A DNA stretch of 48,087 bases, taken from CAZZKG01 sp964654825 (GTDB lineage: Bacteria > Gemmatimonadota > CAZMKB01). The position numbers and the translations under genes are program-made. The notes under the pieces are model-generated. The model made no database searches and was not told the DNA's origin. It saw nothing but the letters and a program-made list of their open reading frames with translations. Location: positions 1-48,087 of the forward strand of contig CAZZKG010000025.1 in NCBI GenBank assembly GCA_964654825.1, in the 5' to 3' direction. Of this stretch, positions 33,712 to 41,861 are shown in pieces. The first letter of the stretch is position 1; each line of letters starts with the position of its first letter.

Positions 33712-34200
33712 GTGAACAAAGTATATCTCGACGGCTACAACTTCATTTTACGGAATTCCGCGCTTGCACGCCTTTTCAGGAGTGATCAGGATGCGGCAAG
33801 GGAGAGACTAAAGTCTATCCTCCAGGATTATGCCGCCCGTAAGAAGGTGAAGATCACCGTCGTCTATGATTCGAGAGAAAAACCGATCGGAGAGGGGACG
33901 GTTACTTCTTACTATCTCTATGAAGAGATATTCGTGAATGATGCGGATGCCTATCTGAGAAACATTTCAGGCAGGTCTCGAGCACCCCGGATGGACCGCA
34001 TTACGATCGTATCATCTGATTACTCCGACGTGTATCTGCCTGCAAAAGGCCGGGGAGCAGCCGTTCTCAGTTGCGAAGAGTTTTATTCTGAAATTCTGAA
34101 GCTCATGAGAAAAAAAGACACTGATCAGGAAAAACCATCACCTCCAACTTCAAAGGAAATCGAAGATTGGTTGCGATATTTCGAAACAGGGGAAGATTGA
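33712..34200 (+). CDS. NYN-domain (YacP/Rae1-like) ribonuclease
   Basis: About 162 residues of the NYN/PIN fold: VYLDGYNFILRN at the start (catalytic Asp), ITVVYDSREKP, IFVNDADAYLRNI (second acidic cluster) and ITIVSSDYSDVYLPAKGRGA (third acidic/SD motif), as in YacP. The B. subtilis member Rae1 cuts mRNA in the ribosomal A site; other NYN proteins are varied RNases. I prefer GTG at 33712, because MNKVYLDGYNF is the family's typical start; TTG at 33694 is the alternative. The release-factor homologue follows after 31 bp in the same operon. Confidence 0.75.
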   Translation: MNKVYLDGYNFILRNSALARLFRSDQDAARERLKSILQDYAARKKVKITVVYDSREKPIGEGTVTSYYLYEEIFVNDADAYLRNISGRSRAPRMDRITIVSSDYSDVYLPAKGRGAAVLSCEEFYSEILKLMRKKDTDQEKPSPPTSKEIEDWLRYFETGED

Positions 34201-34231
34201 ATTACTGCTCTCGTGAATGGGAGGCGAAGCG

Positions 34232-35368
34232 ATGATAAAACTCGAAGATGTCATGAAACTTGCCGCTTTGAAAGATAAACCCGCGTACGCGACTAGTTTC
34301 TACCTGGGGCTTGATGAAGTTGATCACCCGAAGAAATACCTGATGTCCGCCAAAACGCTCCTCAAAGATGGTCATGCCAGAATAACCTCTCCTGAGATCG
34401 CAGATAATGAAAAAGAATTTCTGAAAAAGGACCTGGGTAAAATTGAAAGGTTTCTCAAACGCAAACTGCAGAAGAGAGGAATGGGCGGAGTGGTGATATT
34501 TTCCTGCAGCGAGCAGGATTTCTTCGAGACGTATTATCTGAGGGCACCCGTCAAGGACCGTATTGTCATGAAACGATCCTTCTATATCAGGCCTCTGACT
34601 CTTATACTCGACGATTTCAAGAGATGCATCGTGGTTCTGGTCGACCGGTCCAAAGCGAGGATTTTCGAAGCCCATCTCGGGGAGATGCTAACCTATATAG
34701 AAATCACCGACGAAGTCCCTGGGCAGGTGAAGGAAGGCGGGTTCAGGGGATACGAGGAGAAGAAGATCAGCAGGCATATCCAGGAACACGTGCACCGGCA
34801 TTACAAGAACGTTTCATTGAAACTGCTCGATCTGTTTAAAGTGAACCGGTTCGAGAGGCTTATACTCGGCGGAACCCCCGATGTTGTCGGTGAGCTGGAG
34901 AAAGTCCTTCACACCTACCTGAGAGAACGGGTCATCGGCAGATTCGCAATCGATCATGATGCACCCATTTTCGAAGTGTTCGAGAAGAGCAGAGCTCTCG
35001 CGGAACAGCTCGAAAGGCAAGCAGAAGAGAAGCTGGTCAGCAGAGTGCTGAATAACCTGTGGCCGCAGGGCAAGGGGACAGTCGGTATCGATAATACCAT
35101 TGATTCTCTCATGAGGGGGGAGGTATACTCCCTGCTCGTTTCCGTCGGGTTCACTCAGACGGGATTCACCTGCAGGAACTGCGGGTTTATGAGCATCGGA
35201 ACAAGCAGGTGCTCGTTGTGTGAAAATGATATGGAGAAAGTCAATGACATCATAGACGAACTAATCACGGAAGCTATACGGCAGCGGGCTACCGTACACC
35301 ACATCACAAGTACTCTTCGCATTTCCGAAATGGGGGGAGTGGGTTCGAGACTGAGGTTTCGCGCATAG
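34232..35368 (+). CDS. Archaeo-eukaryotic release factor homologue (baeRF family 10-like)
   Basis: 378 residues from the ATG at 34232, seven bases after GGGAGG (an ATG at 34217 lacks this). It resembles eRF1/Vms1-type bacterial release-factor homologues: an N-terminal alpha/beta region (YATSFYLGLDEVDHPKKYL), central LTLILDDFKRCIVVLVDRSK, loop EVPGQVKEGGFRGYEEKKIS containing the Gln expected to mark the peptidyl-tRNA-hydrolysing loop, and an RFERLILGGTPDVVGELE domain. Near the C-terminus CRNCGFMSIGTSRCSLC forms a zinc knuckle. No canonical GGQ is present. Probable function: peptidyl-tRNA or ribosome-linked hydrolysis (inference). Confidence 0.65.
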   Translation: MIKLEDVMKLAALKDKPAYATSFYLGLDEVDHPKKYLMSAKTLLKDGHARITSPEIADNEKEFLKKDLGKIERFLKRKLQKRGMGGVVIFSCSEQDFFETYYLRAPVKDRIVMKRSFYIRPLTLILDDFKRCIVVLVDRSKARIFEAHLGEMLTYIEITDEVPGQVKEGGFRGYEEKKISRHIQEHVHRHYKNVSLKLLDLFKVNRFERLILGGTPDVVGELEKVLHTYLRERVIGRFAIDHDAPIFEVFEKSRALAEQLERQAEEKLVSRVLNNLWPQGKGTVGIDNTIDSLMRGEVYSLLVSVGFTQTGFTCRNCGFMSIGTSRCSLCENDMEKVNDIIDELITEAIRQRATVHHITSTLRISEMGGVGSRLRFRA

Positions 35369-35396
35369 GATCGCTCTTCCGTGTGACCGACTCACC

Positions 35397-35714
35397 TCAA
35401 CCAAAACGGTATGTCACACCATAACCGGAATTGGGATTGATCCAGATGACAAAGTCCCTGTTCACAACCTGGCACGTTCCACATTCGAGACAGTTCTCGA
35501 AGTGCACGATGCACTCTCCCGTTTCTTCATTTTTCTCATAGACTTTCGCCGGGCACAGCCACAGGATTTCGGGATTCGGGTGTGCTTTGAATTTCGCCTG
35601 GTCTACCTCGATGTGAGAGTTCTTGTCGATCTTTCGTGTCACCAGGAACAGCCTGTCATCCAGGCTGAGTTTCAGGTGTGGTTTCAGCGCGTCGGCCCAA
35701 CTTTTTTCGCTCAT
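35397..35714 (-). CDS. fixX: FixX-like ferredoxin
   Basis: 105 residues of the FixX/ETF-QO ferredoxin type: EILWLCPAKVYEKN and HFENCLECGTCQVV. The four Cys expected for one 4Fe-4S cluster are present. FixX pairs with FixC as the electron acceptor side of an electron-transferring flavoprotein:quinone oxidoreductase. The start overlaps the end of fixC by ATGA. It is convergent with the release-factor homologue (28 bp). Confidence 0.88.
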   Translation of the reverse strand: MSEKSWADALKPHLKLSLDDRLFLVTRKIDKNSHIEVDQAKFKAHPNPEILWLCPAKVYEKNEETGECIVHFENCLECGTCQVVNRDFVIWINPNSGYGVTYRFG

Positions 35715-37033
35715 ACCAGCGCCCCCTTCGCTTTGAACATGTCCACCGCCAGTTTCACCAGGCTGACTTTGCTCCTGAACTCCCTGAAAGACCTGCGCAG
35801 AACTTCCTCTTTTGGCGTACCGTCCACACTGAAGTAGTCGATGAGAAGTTCGATTGCGGCATACGGGTAGTGGTTGAGGAACTGGGGGTGTTCGTGGAGG
35901 AAGTTCATGCTCTTCCTGTAATGTTTCATGTCACGCAGTACGAAAGAATCCTCGAGCCTCGTCCGATAAGAAGACAGTGTAGTGTTGGAAAAATCATTCT
36001 TTTCCTTTGCATCGCAGACAACTTCTCCGGCGATTTTGCCGGAGGCCATCGCCATGTTGGTTACCTCGTGATAAACCGAGGTATTTACGAAACCAGCGGA
36101 ATCTCCGACCAGGATCAGTCCATCCGTAGTGAGGGCGGGGAGTTTGTCGTAGGAATCTTCCGGGATCATGTGGGTCATGTACTCGACGACTTCGCCGCCC
36201 CTCACCAGGTTTCGTACCGAAGGGTGGTCCTTGAACGCATCGAGCTGATCGTACGTCGCTATTCCTTGTTTCACATATCCCTCGATGGTGCAGCCTACTC
36301 CGACCGATATGGATTCTCCGTTGGTGTAGATGAACCCGGATCCGATGAGGCCGTCTACTGCTTCCCCGAAGTATTCGATCGCCGTACCCTCATCACCTTC
36401 GAGGTGAAACCTGTCCTCGATGACCTCACGGGGCAGCGAAATGACCTCCTTCACCGCGACGGCCCGGTTCCCATTGCCCATCAGGCTCGTATCCTGCCGC
36501 AGTCCCGCTTTCTCCGCGATCATCGAATTCGCGCCTTCGGCACAGATAACGACATCGGCGTAAAGCTCGTCACACTCGCCCTCTTTTTCACCCCGTGCCT
36601 TGATCCCCGTGACACCGCCCCCATTCCAGACGAGATCATCCACGACGACACCGGGAAAAACTTCTGCACCCGCTGCTTCCGCCTGCTCGGCAAACCAGCG
36701 ATCGAACCGGGACCTGATGGTCGTGAAGCTGTTATTGAACGGAGGTTTATTGTACCGCTCACTCCTGAATTCGAGGGCGGCTTCCGAATCTTTATTGAGA
36801 AACGAAAAACGCCTCTGTACGATATGCCTCTCGAGGGGAGCGCTTTCGAGGAAATCGGGGATGAGCTCCCCGAGAACATTCGTAAACAGGATCCCTCCGA
36901 ACAGGTTTTTACTGCCGGGTTGATCTCCACGCTCGAGCACGACCACCGATAATCCCCTGCGCGCCATTACGATTGCCGAAGCGATACCCGACGGCCCGGC
37001 TCCAATGACGATGGCATCGAATTTGTCTTCCAT
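35711..37033 (-). CDS. fixC: FixC-like FAD oxidoreductase (ETF:quinone oxidoreductase family)
   Basis: 440 residues. FAD motif DAIVIGAGPSGIASAIVMAR at the N-terminus, NLFGGILFTNVLGELIPDFL, the GTAIEYFGEAVDGLIGSGFI segment, and ILVGDSAGFVNTSVYHEVTN (GD motif) fit FixC/GGR-type dehydrogenases. FixC transfers electrons from FixAB electron-transfer flavoprotein to quinone or ferredoxin. Neither fixA nor fixB is in the window, so the electron donor must be encoded elsewhere or differ. It lies 35 bp after RtcB in the same direction and overlaps fixX by 4 bp. Confidence 0.85.
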   Translation of the reverse strand: MEDKFDAIVIGAGPSGIASAIVMARRGLSVVVLERGDQPGSKNLFGGILFTNVLGELIPDFLESAPLERHIVQRRFSFLNKDSEAALEFRSERYNKPPFNNSFTTIRSRFDRWFAEQAEAAGAEVFPGVVVDDLVWNGGGVTGIKARGEKEGECDELYADVVICAEGANSMIAEKAGLRQDTSLMGNGNRAVAVKEVISLPREVIEDRFHLEGDEGTAIEYFGEAVDGLIGSGFIYTNGESISVGVGCTIEGYVKQGIATYDQLDAFKDHPSVRNLVRGGEVVEYMTHMIPEDSYDKLPALTTDGLILVGDSAGFVNTSVYHEVTNMAMASGKIAGEVVCDAKEKNDFSNTTLSSYRTRLEDSFVLRDMKHYRKSMNFLHEHPQFLNHYPYAAIELLIDYFSVDGTPKEEVLRRSFREFRSKVSLVKLAVDMFKAKGALV

Positions 37034-37068
37034 GGTGCCTGTTCCCCTTCTCTTTTTGAAATGCTGCT

Positions 37069-38532
37069 CTATCCCTTGATGCAGATCAGCGGCTTGAGTT
37101 TCGCGACTTTTTTGTTTATCCCGGCCGTGTCCATGATTTCCACGACACGGTTGATATCTTTATACGCACCAGGTGCTTCCTCTGCTGCCCCAGCCCTGCT
37201 GTGGACCTTGACGACGATCCCGCGGGCCCCGAGCTCCCTGATGAGCTGATCCCCTCTCCACTGTTTCCTGGCCTGGCGGCGGGAGAAAAGCCTTCCTGCA
37301 CCGTGGATAGCGCTCCCGAACGTGTCCGCCATCCCTTTTTCCGTTCCTCTCAGGATGTAGGAGCTGGTCCCCATCGTGCCGCCCACGAGTACCGGCTGAC
37401 CGGCTTTCCGGTACCGATCCGGTACACTGCTCTCCCCGGGTCCGAAAGCACAGGTCGATCCTTTGCGGTGCACCAGAAGTGACTTCGTTTTCCCGTTGAT
37501 CTCATGCCGCTCCTCTTTCGCGATGTTGTGAGCGACTTCATAGAAAGTCCGAATGGATCGGGTGTCCGTCCCGAGCGCTTGGTTGAATGCCTTGCGTGTG
37601 AGATGAGCGATTGCCTGACGGTTGGCGAACGCGCAGTTTGCTCCTGCCTTGGTCGCCGCGAAGTACTTCGTACCCTCCGGACTTGTAATCGGTGCGCATA
37701 CCAGTTCCCTGTCCCTGATGGGTATCGAATATTTTCTCGATGCCTGTTCGAGAACCTTCAGATAGTCGGTCCCGATCTGGTGGCCGAGGGCTCGTGAGCC
37801 GCTGTGAATGGATACCAGAATCTGCTGTTCGCTGAGCCCGAAACTCCGTGCAGCATCGTAGTCGTAAATCTTTTCGAGGTACTGGACCTCGAGGTAGTGG
37901 TTGCCCGAACCAAGGGTTCCGATCTGCTTGACCTGTCTCTGTTTGGCTGAGGAACTGACGCAGGATGGATCTGCGCCCGGCAGACATCCTCTCTCTTCGA
38001 TATAGGGGAGGTCTTCCTCGAACCCGTACCCTCTTTCGACAGCGAAGCGAGCCCCTTTGACCAGCACATCGTCGATCTCTTTTATGGTGAGTCTTATGTC
38101 ACCTGTCGAACCGAGACCTGCCGGTACATTCCTGAAAAGTGAGACGGCGAGAGCCTCCTCTTTCCCCCTCAATTCATCCCGCGTGAGTTCGGTTGCCAGC
38201 GTCCGCACTCCGCAGTTCACATCAAAACCCACACCGGCCACAGAGATGACACCCTCGTCAGGGTCGAATGCACCGACACCGCCTATGCAGAATCCGTAGC
38301 CGGGGTGAACATCCGCCATGGCGAGAGAGGCTTTCTGGATACCGGGCAGGCAGGCGACATTGAGGATTTGCCGGAGTGCGTTCCACTCCTTTTTGTTCTC
38401 GACATCAGCGATAAGTCCGTCTATCGTTTCCCGGTCAGCGTAGATCCTGCCGGGGACGAGCATCTCACCCGTGGGAGCGATCTCCCAGGTACGGGGTGCT
38501 ACCTCGCGGATATCAATCTCTTCCTTCATCAT
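37069..38532 (-). CDS. rtcB: RtcB RNA ligase
   Basis: 487 residues of the RtcB family, which joins 2',3'-cyclic phosphate (or 3'-phosphate) to 5'-OH RNA ends using GTP and Mn2+. Visible motifs: GVGFDVNCGVRTLATEL (metal Asp/Cys), TLGSGNHYLEVQ, SIHSGSRALGHQIG, CAFGNR-like CAFANRQ, VGGTMGTSSYILRGTEKG and AIHGAGRLFSRRQA, the last with the guanylylated His. Ends KLKPLICIKG as expected. It lies 84 bp after archease and 35 bp before FixC, all on the minus strand. Roles are tRNA splicing or, in bacteria, RNA repair. Confidence 0.95.
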   Translation of the reverse strand: MMKEEIDIREVAPRTWEIAPTGEMLVPGRIYADRETIDGLIADVENKKEWNALRQILNVACLPGIQKASLAMADVHPGYGFCIGGVGAFDPDEGVISVAGVGFDVNCGVRTLATELTRDELRGKEEALAVSLFRNVPAGLGSTGDIRLTIKEIDDVLVKGARFAVERGYGFEEDLPYIEERGCLPGADPSCVSSSAKQRQVKQIGTLGSGNHYLEVQYLEKIYDYDAARSFGLSEQQILVSIHSGSRALGHQIGTDYLKVLEQASRKYSIPIRDRELVCAPITSPEGTKYFAATKAGANCAFANRQAIAHLTRKAFNQALGTDTRSIRTFYEVAHNIAKEERHEINGKTKSLLVHRKGSTCAFGPGESSVPDRYRKAGQPVLVGGTMGTSSYILRGTEKGMADTFGSAIHGAGRLFSRRQARKQWRGDQLIRELGARGIVVKVHSRAGAAEEAPGAYKDINRVVEIMDTAGINKKVAKLKPLICIKG

Positions 38533-38616
38533 AAAGACCGTTTTATATCTCTCGAATCGTGAACATGAGTAATTCAGACCGTGTCCGGATTCAGCTCAAA
38601 ATTATAACGAAACCGG

Positions 38617-39042
38617 CTAAATATCCATAAGACACTGAAAGTAATGTTTTCCGTTCTCGTTCCGGTACCTGAGCCCGGAATAAGTCGCTGCTTTTACTTC
38701 GACCCCGAGCTCGTGCTTCTCGATGTCGAGAGTTTCCCCGCAGACCCGTGCGGTGAGGTGCAGCTCCTCACCGGACCGCTCCAGTCGCTCGATCGAAATG
38801 TCGGCGAACAGCATCTCCTTCAGTCCCGCCTCGGTCAGGAGCTTGTTGAGCATCTCGACAAACAGAAGAGATTCCTCGCGAGCCCGGCACTCGATGACGA
38901 CTTCTTTTTCGCTCCCTATGCTCCGGGGATCGGAAATGATACCGAAGAGGGCGAGCGCTCCGTCCCTCAGTGCCTCCTCGAGGCTCCCACCCCATGATGA
39001 GATACCGATATCGGCCTGATGGTCAAGGTACTTATACGGCAT
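38617..39042 (-). CDS. Archease
   Basis: 141 residues from the ATG at 39042 (MPYKYLDHQADIGISSWGGS), preceded by GGAG; the frame runs on to 39102 but that extension is not in the family. D-H-x-AD and the C-terminal HELGVEVKAATYSGLRYRNE (lysine-containing KxxTYH-like motif, metal-binding acidic residues) fit archease, the chaperone that activates RtcB for multiple-turnover guanylylation. Adjacent RtcB confirms the assignment. Confidence 0.92.
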   Translation of the reverse strand: MPYKYLDHQADIGISSWGGSLEEALRDGALALFGIISDPRSIGSEKEVVIECRAREESLLFVEMLNKLLTEAGLKEMLFADISIERLERSGEELHLTARVCGETLDIEKHELGVEVKAATYSGLRYRNENGKHYFQCLMDI

Positions 39043-39379
39043 TGTCCTGCTCCGGACAGAAATGGCTTCGATCTCGATCTGATAGAACAATCGTAAAACC
39101 ATAATTTAGCGTCCCCGATCGGATGAAATCAAGTATCCTCTCAGATCGAAACACTTCCGTGACTCAGTTCTAACTCGTTTGGATACGTACAATTCCGGGA
39201 TTACCATAGCCATTGAAATTGAGAGTTTTCATATTATATTTACATCAGGAACAAACGGCACACCATCAGGAGAGCAGCTTTACCCCGCCCGCCAGGCTTA
39301 AGAGCAGAATCTGGTATCGTGATCGGGAAACTGAGACGCACGGGTGCGGTTTGAACGGACACTTCCCGGGAGGTTCGAT
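39043..39379. other. Divergent intergenic region archease / Por operon
   Basis: Contains the promoter for the Por operon (39213-39240) and a leader of about 130 nt. I see no RNA gene. On the archease side no convincing consensus promoter is present. Confidence 0.4.
39213..39240 (+). promoter_or_regulatory. Promoter for the Por/Nfn operon
   Basis: TTGAAA (39213-39218), 16 bases, TATATT (39235-39240): 10 of 12 consensus positions. Start point near 39247. Confidence 0.45.
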
Positions 39380-39877
39380 ATGGAAGGGAATTCGGAAAAA
39401 GAAGTCAGAAATCAATCGATAAAGGAAAACAAGGAAAAATACGAGATAGAGGATAATACTTCGGTACTCACATTTGCCGGAGGGAAAGTCGAGTCGCGTG
39501 CACAACTGAGGAAGGTGAAGATCACTGTCGATCTCAGGTACTGCAAAGGGTGTGGGATATGTACCGAGAAATGCCCGACTCGCGCACTCCGAATGGCGGA
39601 AGAGGAAGGCAAACTGAAAAAAGTCATTCAGAAGACAGTAGATGAGAATGTACCTGCCGGCATCGAAGTGGCGAAAGAAGCCAATCTCACCTGGCAGGCT
39701 CTTCCCAATCCGGGAGGTCTTATCATAAACAGAGGCGATGAATCGGACAACCTTACCGGCTCGTGGAGGGTGGGAGAGGTCGTGATCCCCGATTCGAACA
39801 GCTGTGTCGACTGCGGCATCTGCAACCAGGTGTGCCCTGAGGGGATAATAAAGGTCGAACTGGAACCGGATGAGTAA
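39380..39877 (+). CDS. porD: Pyruvate:ferredoxin oxidoreductase delta subunit (2x[4Fe-4S] ferredoxin)
   Basis: 165 residues from the ATG at 39380, which has GGGAGG six bases upstream (the longer frame from 39344 has none). Two 4Fe-4S motifs: CKGCGICTEKCPTRAL at about 55 and CVDCGICNQVCPEGIIKV at about 145. PorD/KorD-type subunits pass electrons from the TPP centre to ferredoxin. Between them lies an NPGG-containing spacer (WQALPNPGG) common to Por delta subunits. First gene of the Por/Nfn operon. Confidence 0.85.
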   Translation: MEGNSEKEVRNQSIKENKEKYEIEDNTSVLTFAGGKVESRAQLRKVKITVDLRYCKGCGICTEKCPTRALRMAEEEGKLKKVIQKTVDENVPAGIEVAKEANLTWQALPNPGGLIINRGDESDNLTGSWRVGEVVIPDSNSCVDCGICNQVCPEGIIKVELEPDE

Positions 39878-39909
39878 AAGATCCAACGATATAGAAGGGG
39901 AACTCGAAA

Positions 39910-41823
39910 ATGTCTGAAAAAGGAACAGAAGCTCTTGAAAAACTGATGAGCGGAGCTGCCGTGGCTGTCGCCGAAAAACCAGACAGCGGGAAGGACGGGA
40001 AGAGGGTGATGGCCATGACAGGTAACCAGGCGGTGGCTTACGCGGTCAGGCAGATAGAATACGATACGATCGCCGCTTTCCCTATCACTCCCTCGACTGA
40101 ACTTGCTCATGATATCGCGAAAGCCGTCGCCGACGGGGATATTCATACTGATTTCATCGCCGTCGAGTCTGAACACAGCGCCGTATCAGCTTTGCACGCG
40201 GCCGCCGCGGCGGGCAACAGCGTGTTCACCGCCACATCTTCCGCGGGCCTCGCGCTCATGCATGAAATTCTTCATTACATGGCCGGCAGCAGGCTGCCGG
40301 GGGTGATCGCCGCCGTCAACCGGTCCGTCGGCGGGCCCCTCAACATCCTCTGTGATCACAGCACCATCATGTCACAGCGGGATACCGGCTGGATGCAGAT
40401 GTACGCCACCGATTGCCAGGAGGCATACTATTTTCACCTCCTCGCTCCCCGGTGGAGCCAGGCGGTGTACCTGCCTCTAATCGTCAACATCGACGGTTTC
40501 GAGCTCTCTCACATCACCGAGAGGCTCGAAGTCCTACCGACTGAGACAGTCAAAAATTTCGTCGGGACATGGGAACCAAAATACCCCCTCGTTACAGATG
40601 AAGATGTCGTCATTTCCTATCCCGGGATCGCGGGAGCGGACTACTATTCCGAGATCAAAGAAGGCCAGATGGATGCGATGCGCGGCGCCGAGGCGGCGTT
40701 CGAAGCCCTGACAACCGAGTTCTCCGGTATCATAGGTAAGAAACTAGAGTCGGTCGAGCAATACCGGCTTGACGATGCCGAGATTGCCATCGTTGCCATC
40801 GGATCGGCGACCGGCACCATACGCGACAAGGTCGACAACCTGAGGGACCAGGGGATCAAGGTCGGCCTTCTCATTGTCAAGATGTTCCGCCCTTTCCCTT
40901 ACGTGAAAGTGAGTGAAGCTCTCAGGGGCAGGAAATCCGTCGGGGTGATGGAAAGGATGCCGACACTGGGTTCCCAGGGTGCGGCTCTCTACCTCGAGGT
41001 GAGAGATGCTCTCTACGATCTTCCCGACGATGAGAGACCGATAACCACTGATTTCACTTTCGGTCTCGGTGGGAGGATTCCGATGCCTGATACGATCGGG
41101 CTCGCCTGTAATGTCCTCTACAATCTCGCGGAGAGTTCACCAAAAGGCGATTACCGCAAACACTATCATCTCGACGTGCGTGATGATCGCCCCGATGCCG
41201 TCCTAGATCCGAAGGAGCTGGATGACCGGTTTTACCGGCCCCTCGAGAAAAAGAGCACTTCGATCCGGATGTTCGCGAGAGGCGGTGAAGGTATCAAGAC
41301 AGCCAGCAAGATCCTCTCCTCGACCGCGATCGAGTCGGCTGACCGATTCGCCCAGGGTTTCTCCGTCTACGGCGCGGAACGAAGTGGTGCACCGACGCAA
41401 GCCTACGTGAGGATCGGAGACACTTCGATTCATGTGAGAGCACCGATAACCGATTCGGATATTGATATCTTCGTAAACCCCGGCCTCCTCGACGTGGAAG
41501 CACTGAAGGGACTCAGGAAGGATGGCATCCTGTTCGTCAACACGACGAAGACCCCTGAAGAAATCAGGAAAGAACTGGGGGTATCAGACTACAGGATATT
41601 CACCATCGACGGTTACGGGATCGCGAGTGAAGAGCTCGGCAATCCAAGGCGAAACAGCATGGCGATGCTCGCGGCCCTCATCGGTGCGACCGATGGTCTC
41701 CTCGACATCGAGGCTCTGCTGGATCATATCGATCACCTCAAGTTCACACAGAAGGTCATCGAGTCGAACAAGAAAGCCGCCGCGCGGGCCTTCTTCGAGT
41801 GGAAGGGTGACAGTAACAAATAA
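39910..41823 (+). CDS. porA: Pyruvate:ferredoxin oxidoreductase, fused alpha-gamma subunits
   Basis: 637 residues. Residues about 30-400 are the alpha (pyrimidine-binding and domain II) part: TGNQAVAYAVRQIEYDTIAA, FPITPSTELAHDIA, VESEHSAVSALHAAAAAG, TATSSAGLALMHEI. From about 440 a gamma subunit follows: RMFARGGEGIKTASKILSS, FSVYGAERSGAPTQAYVRIG and a late NPRRNSMAMLAAL. The alpha-gamma order is a fusion of genes that are separate in many archaeal Por systems. Pyruvate is the likely substrate given the downstream PorB; other 2-oxoacids are not excluded. 32 bp separate it from PorD. Confidence 0.85.
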   Translation: MSEKGTEALEKLMSGAAVAVAEKPDSGKDGKRVMAMTGNQAVAYAVRQIEYDTIAAFPITPSTELAHDIAKAVADGDIHTDFIAVESEHSAVSALHAAAAAGNSVFTATSSAGLALMHEILHYMAGSRLPGVIAAVNRSVGGPLNILCDHSTIMSQRDTGWMQMYATDCQEAYYFHLLAPRWSQAVYLPLIVNIDGFELSHITERLEVLPTETVKNFVGTWEPKYPLVTDEDVVISYPGIAGADYYSEIKEGQMDAMRGAEAAFEALTTEFSGIIGKKLESVEQYRLDDAEIAIVAIGSATGTIRDKVDNLRDQGIKVGLLIVKMFRPFPYVKVSEALRGRKSVGVMERMPTLGSQGAALYLEVRDALYDLPDDERPITTDFTFGLGGRIPMPDTIGLACNVLYNLAESSPKGDYRKHYHLDVRDDRPDAVLDPKELDDRFYRPLEKKSTSIRMFARGGEGIKTASKILSSTAIESADRFAQGFSVYGAERSGAPTQAYVRIGDTSIHVRAPITDSDIDIFVNPGLLDVEALKGLRKDGILFVNTTKTPEEIRKELGVSDYRIFTIDGYGIASEELGNPRRNSMAMLAALIGATDGLLDIEALLDHIDHLKFTQKVIESNKKAAARAFFEWKGDSNK

Positions 41824-41861
41824 GTGCCCGGGGTGTAATCAGAAAGAGGGAGTTACTTAAG

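Noticed and set aside
35678..36952. 424-codon plus-strand ORF opposite FixC
   Set aside because: Antisense shadow of fixC with low-complexity charged composition and no ribosome-binding site.
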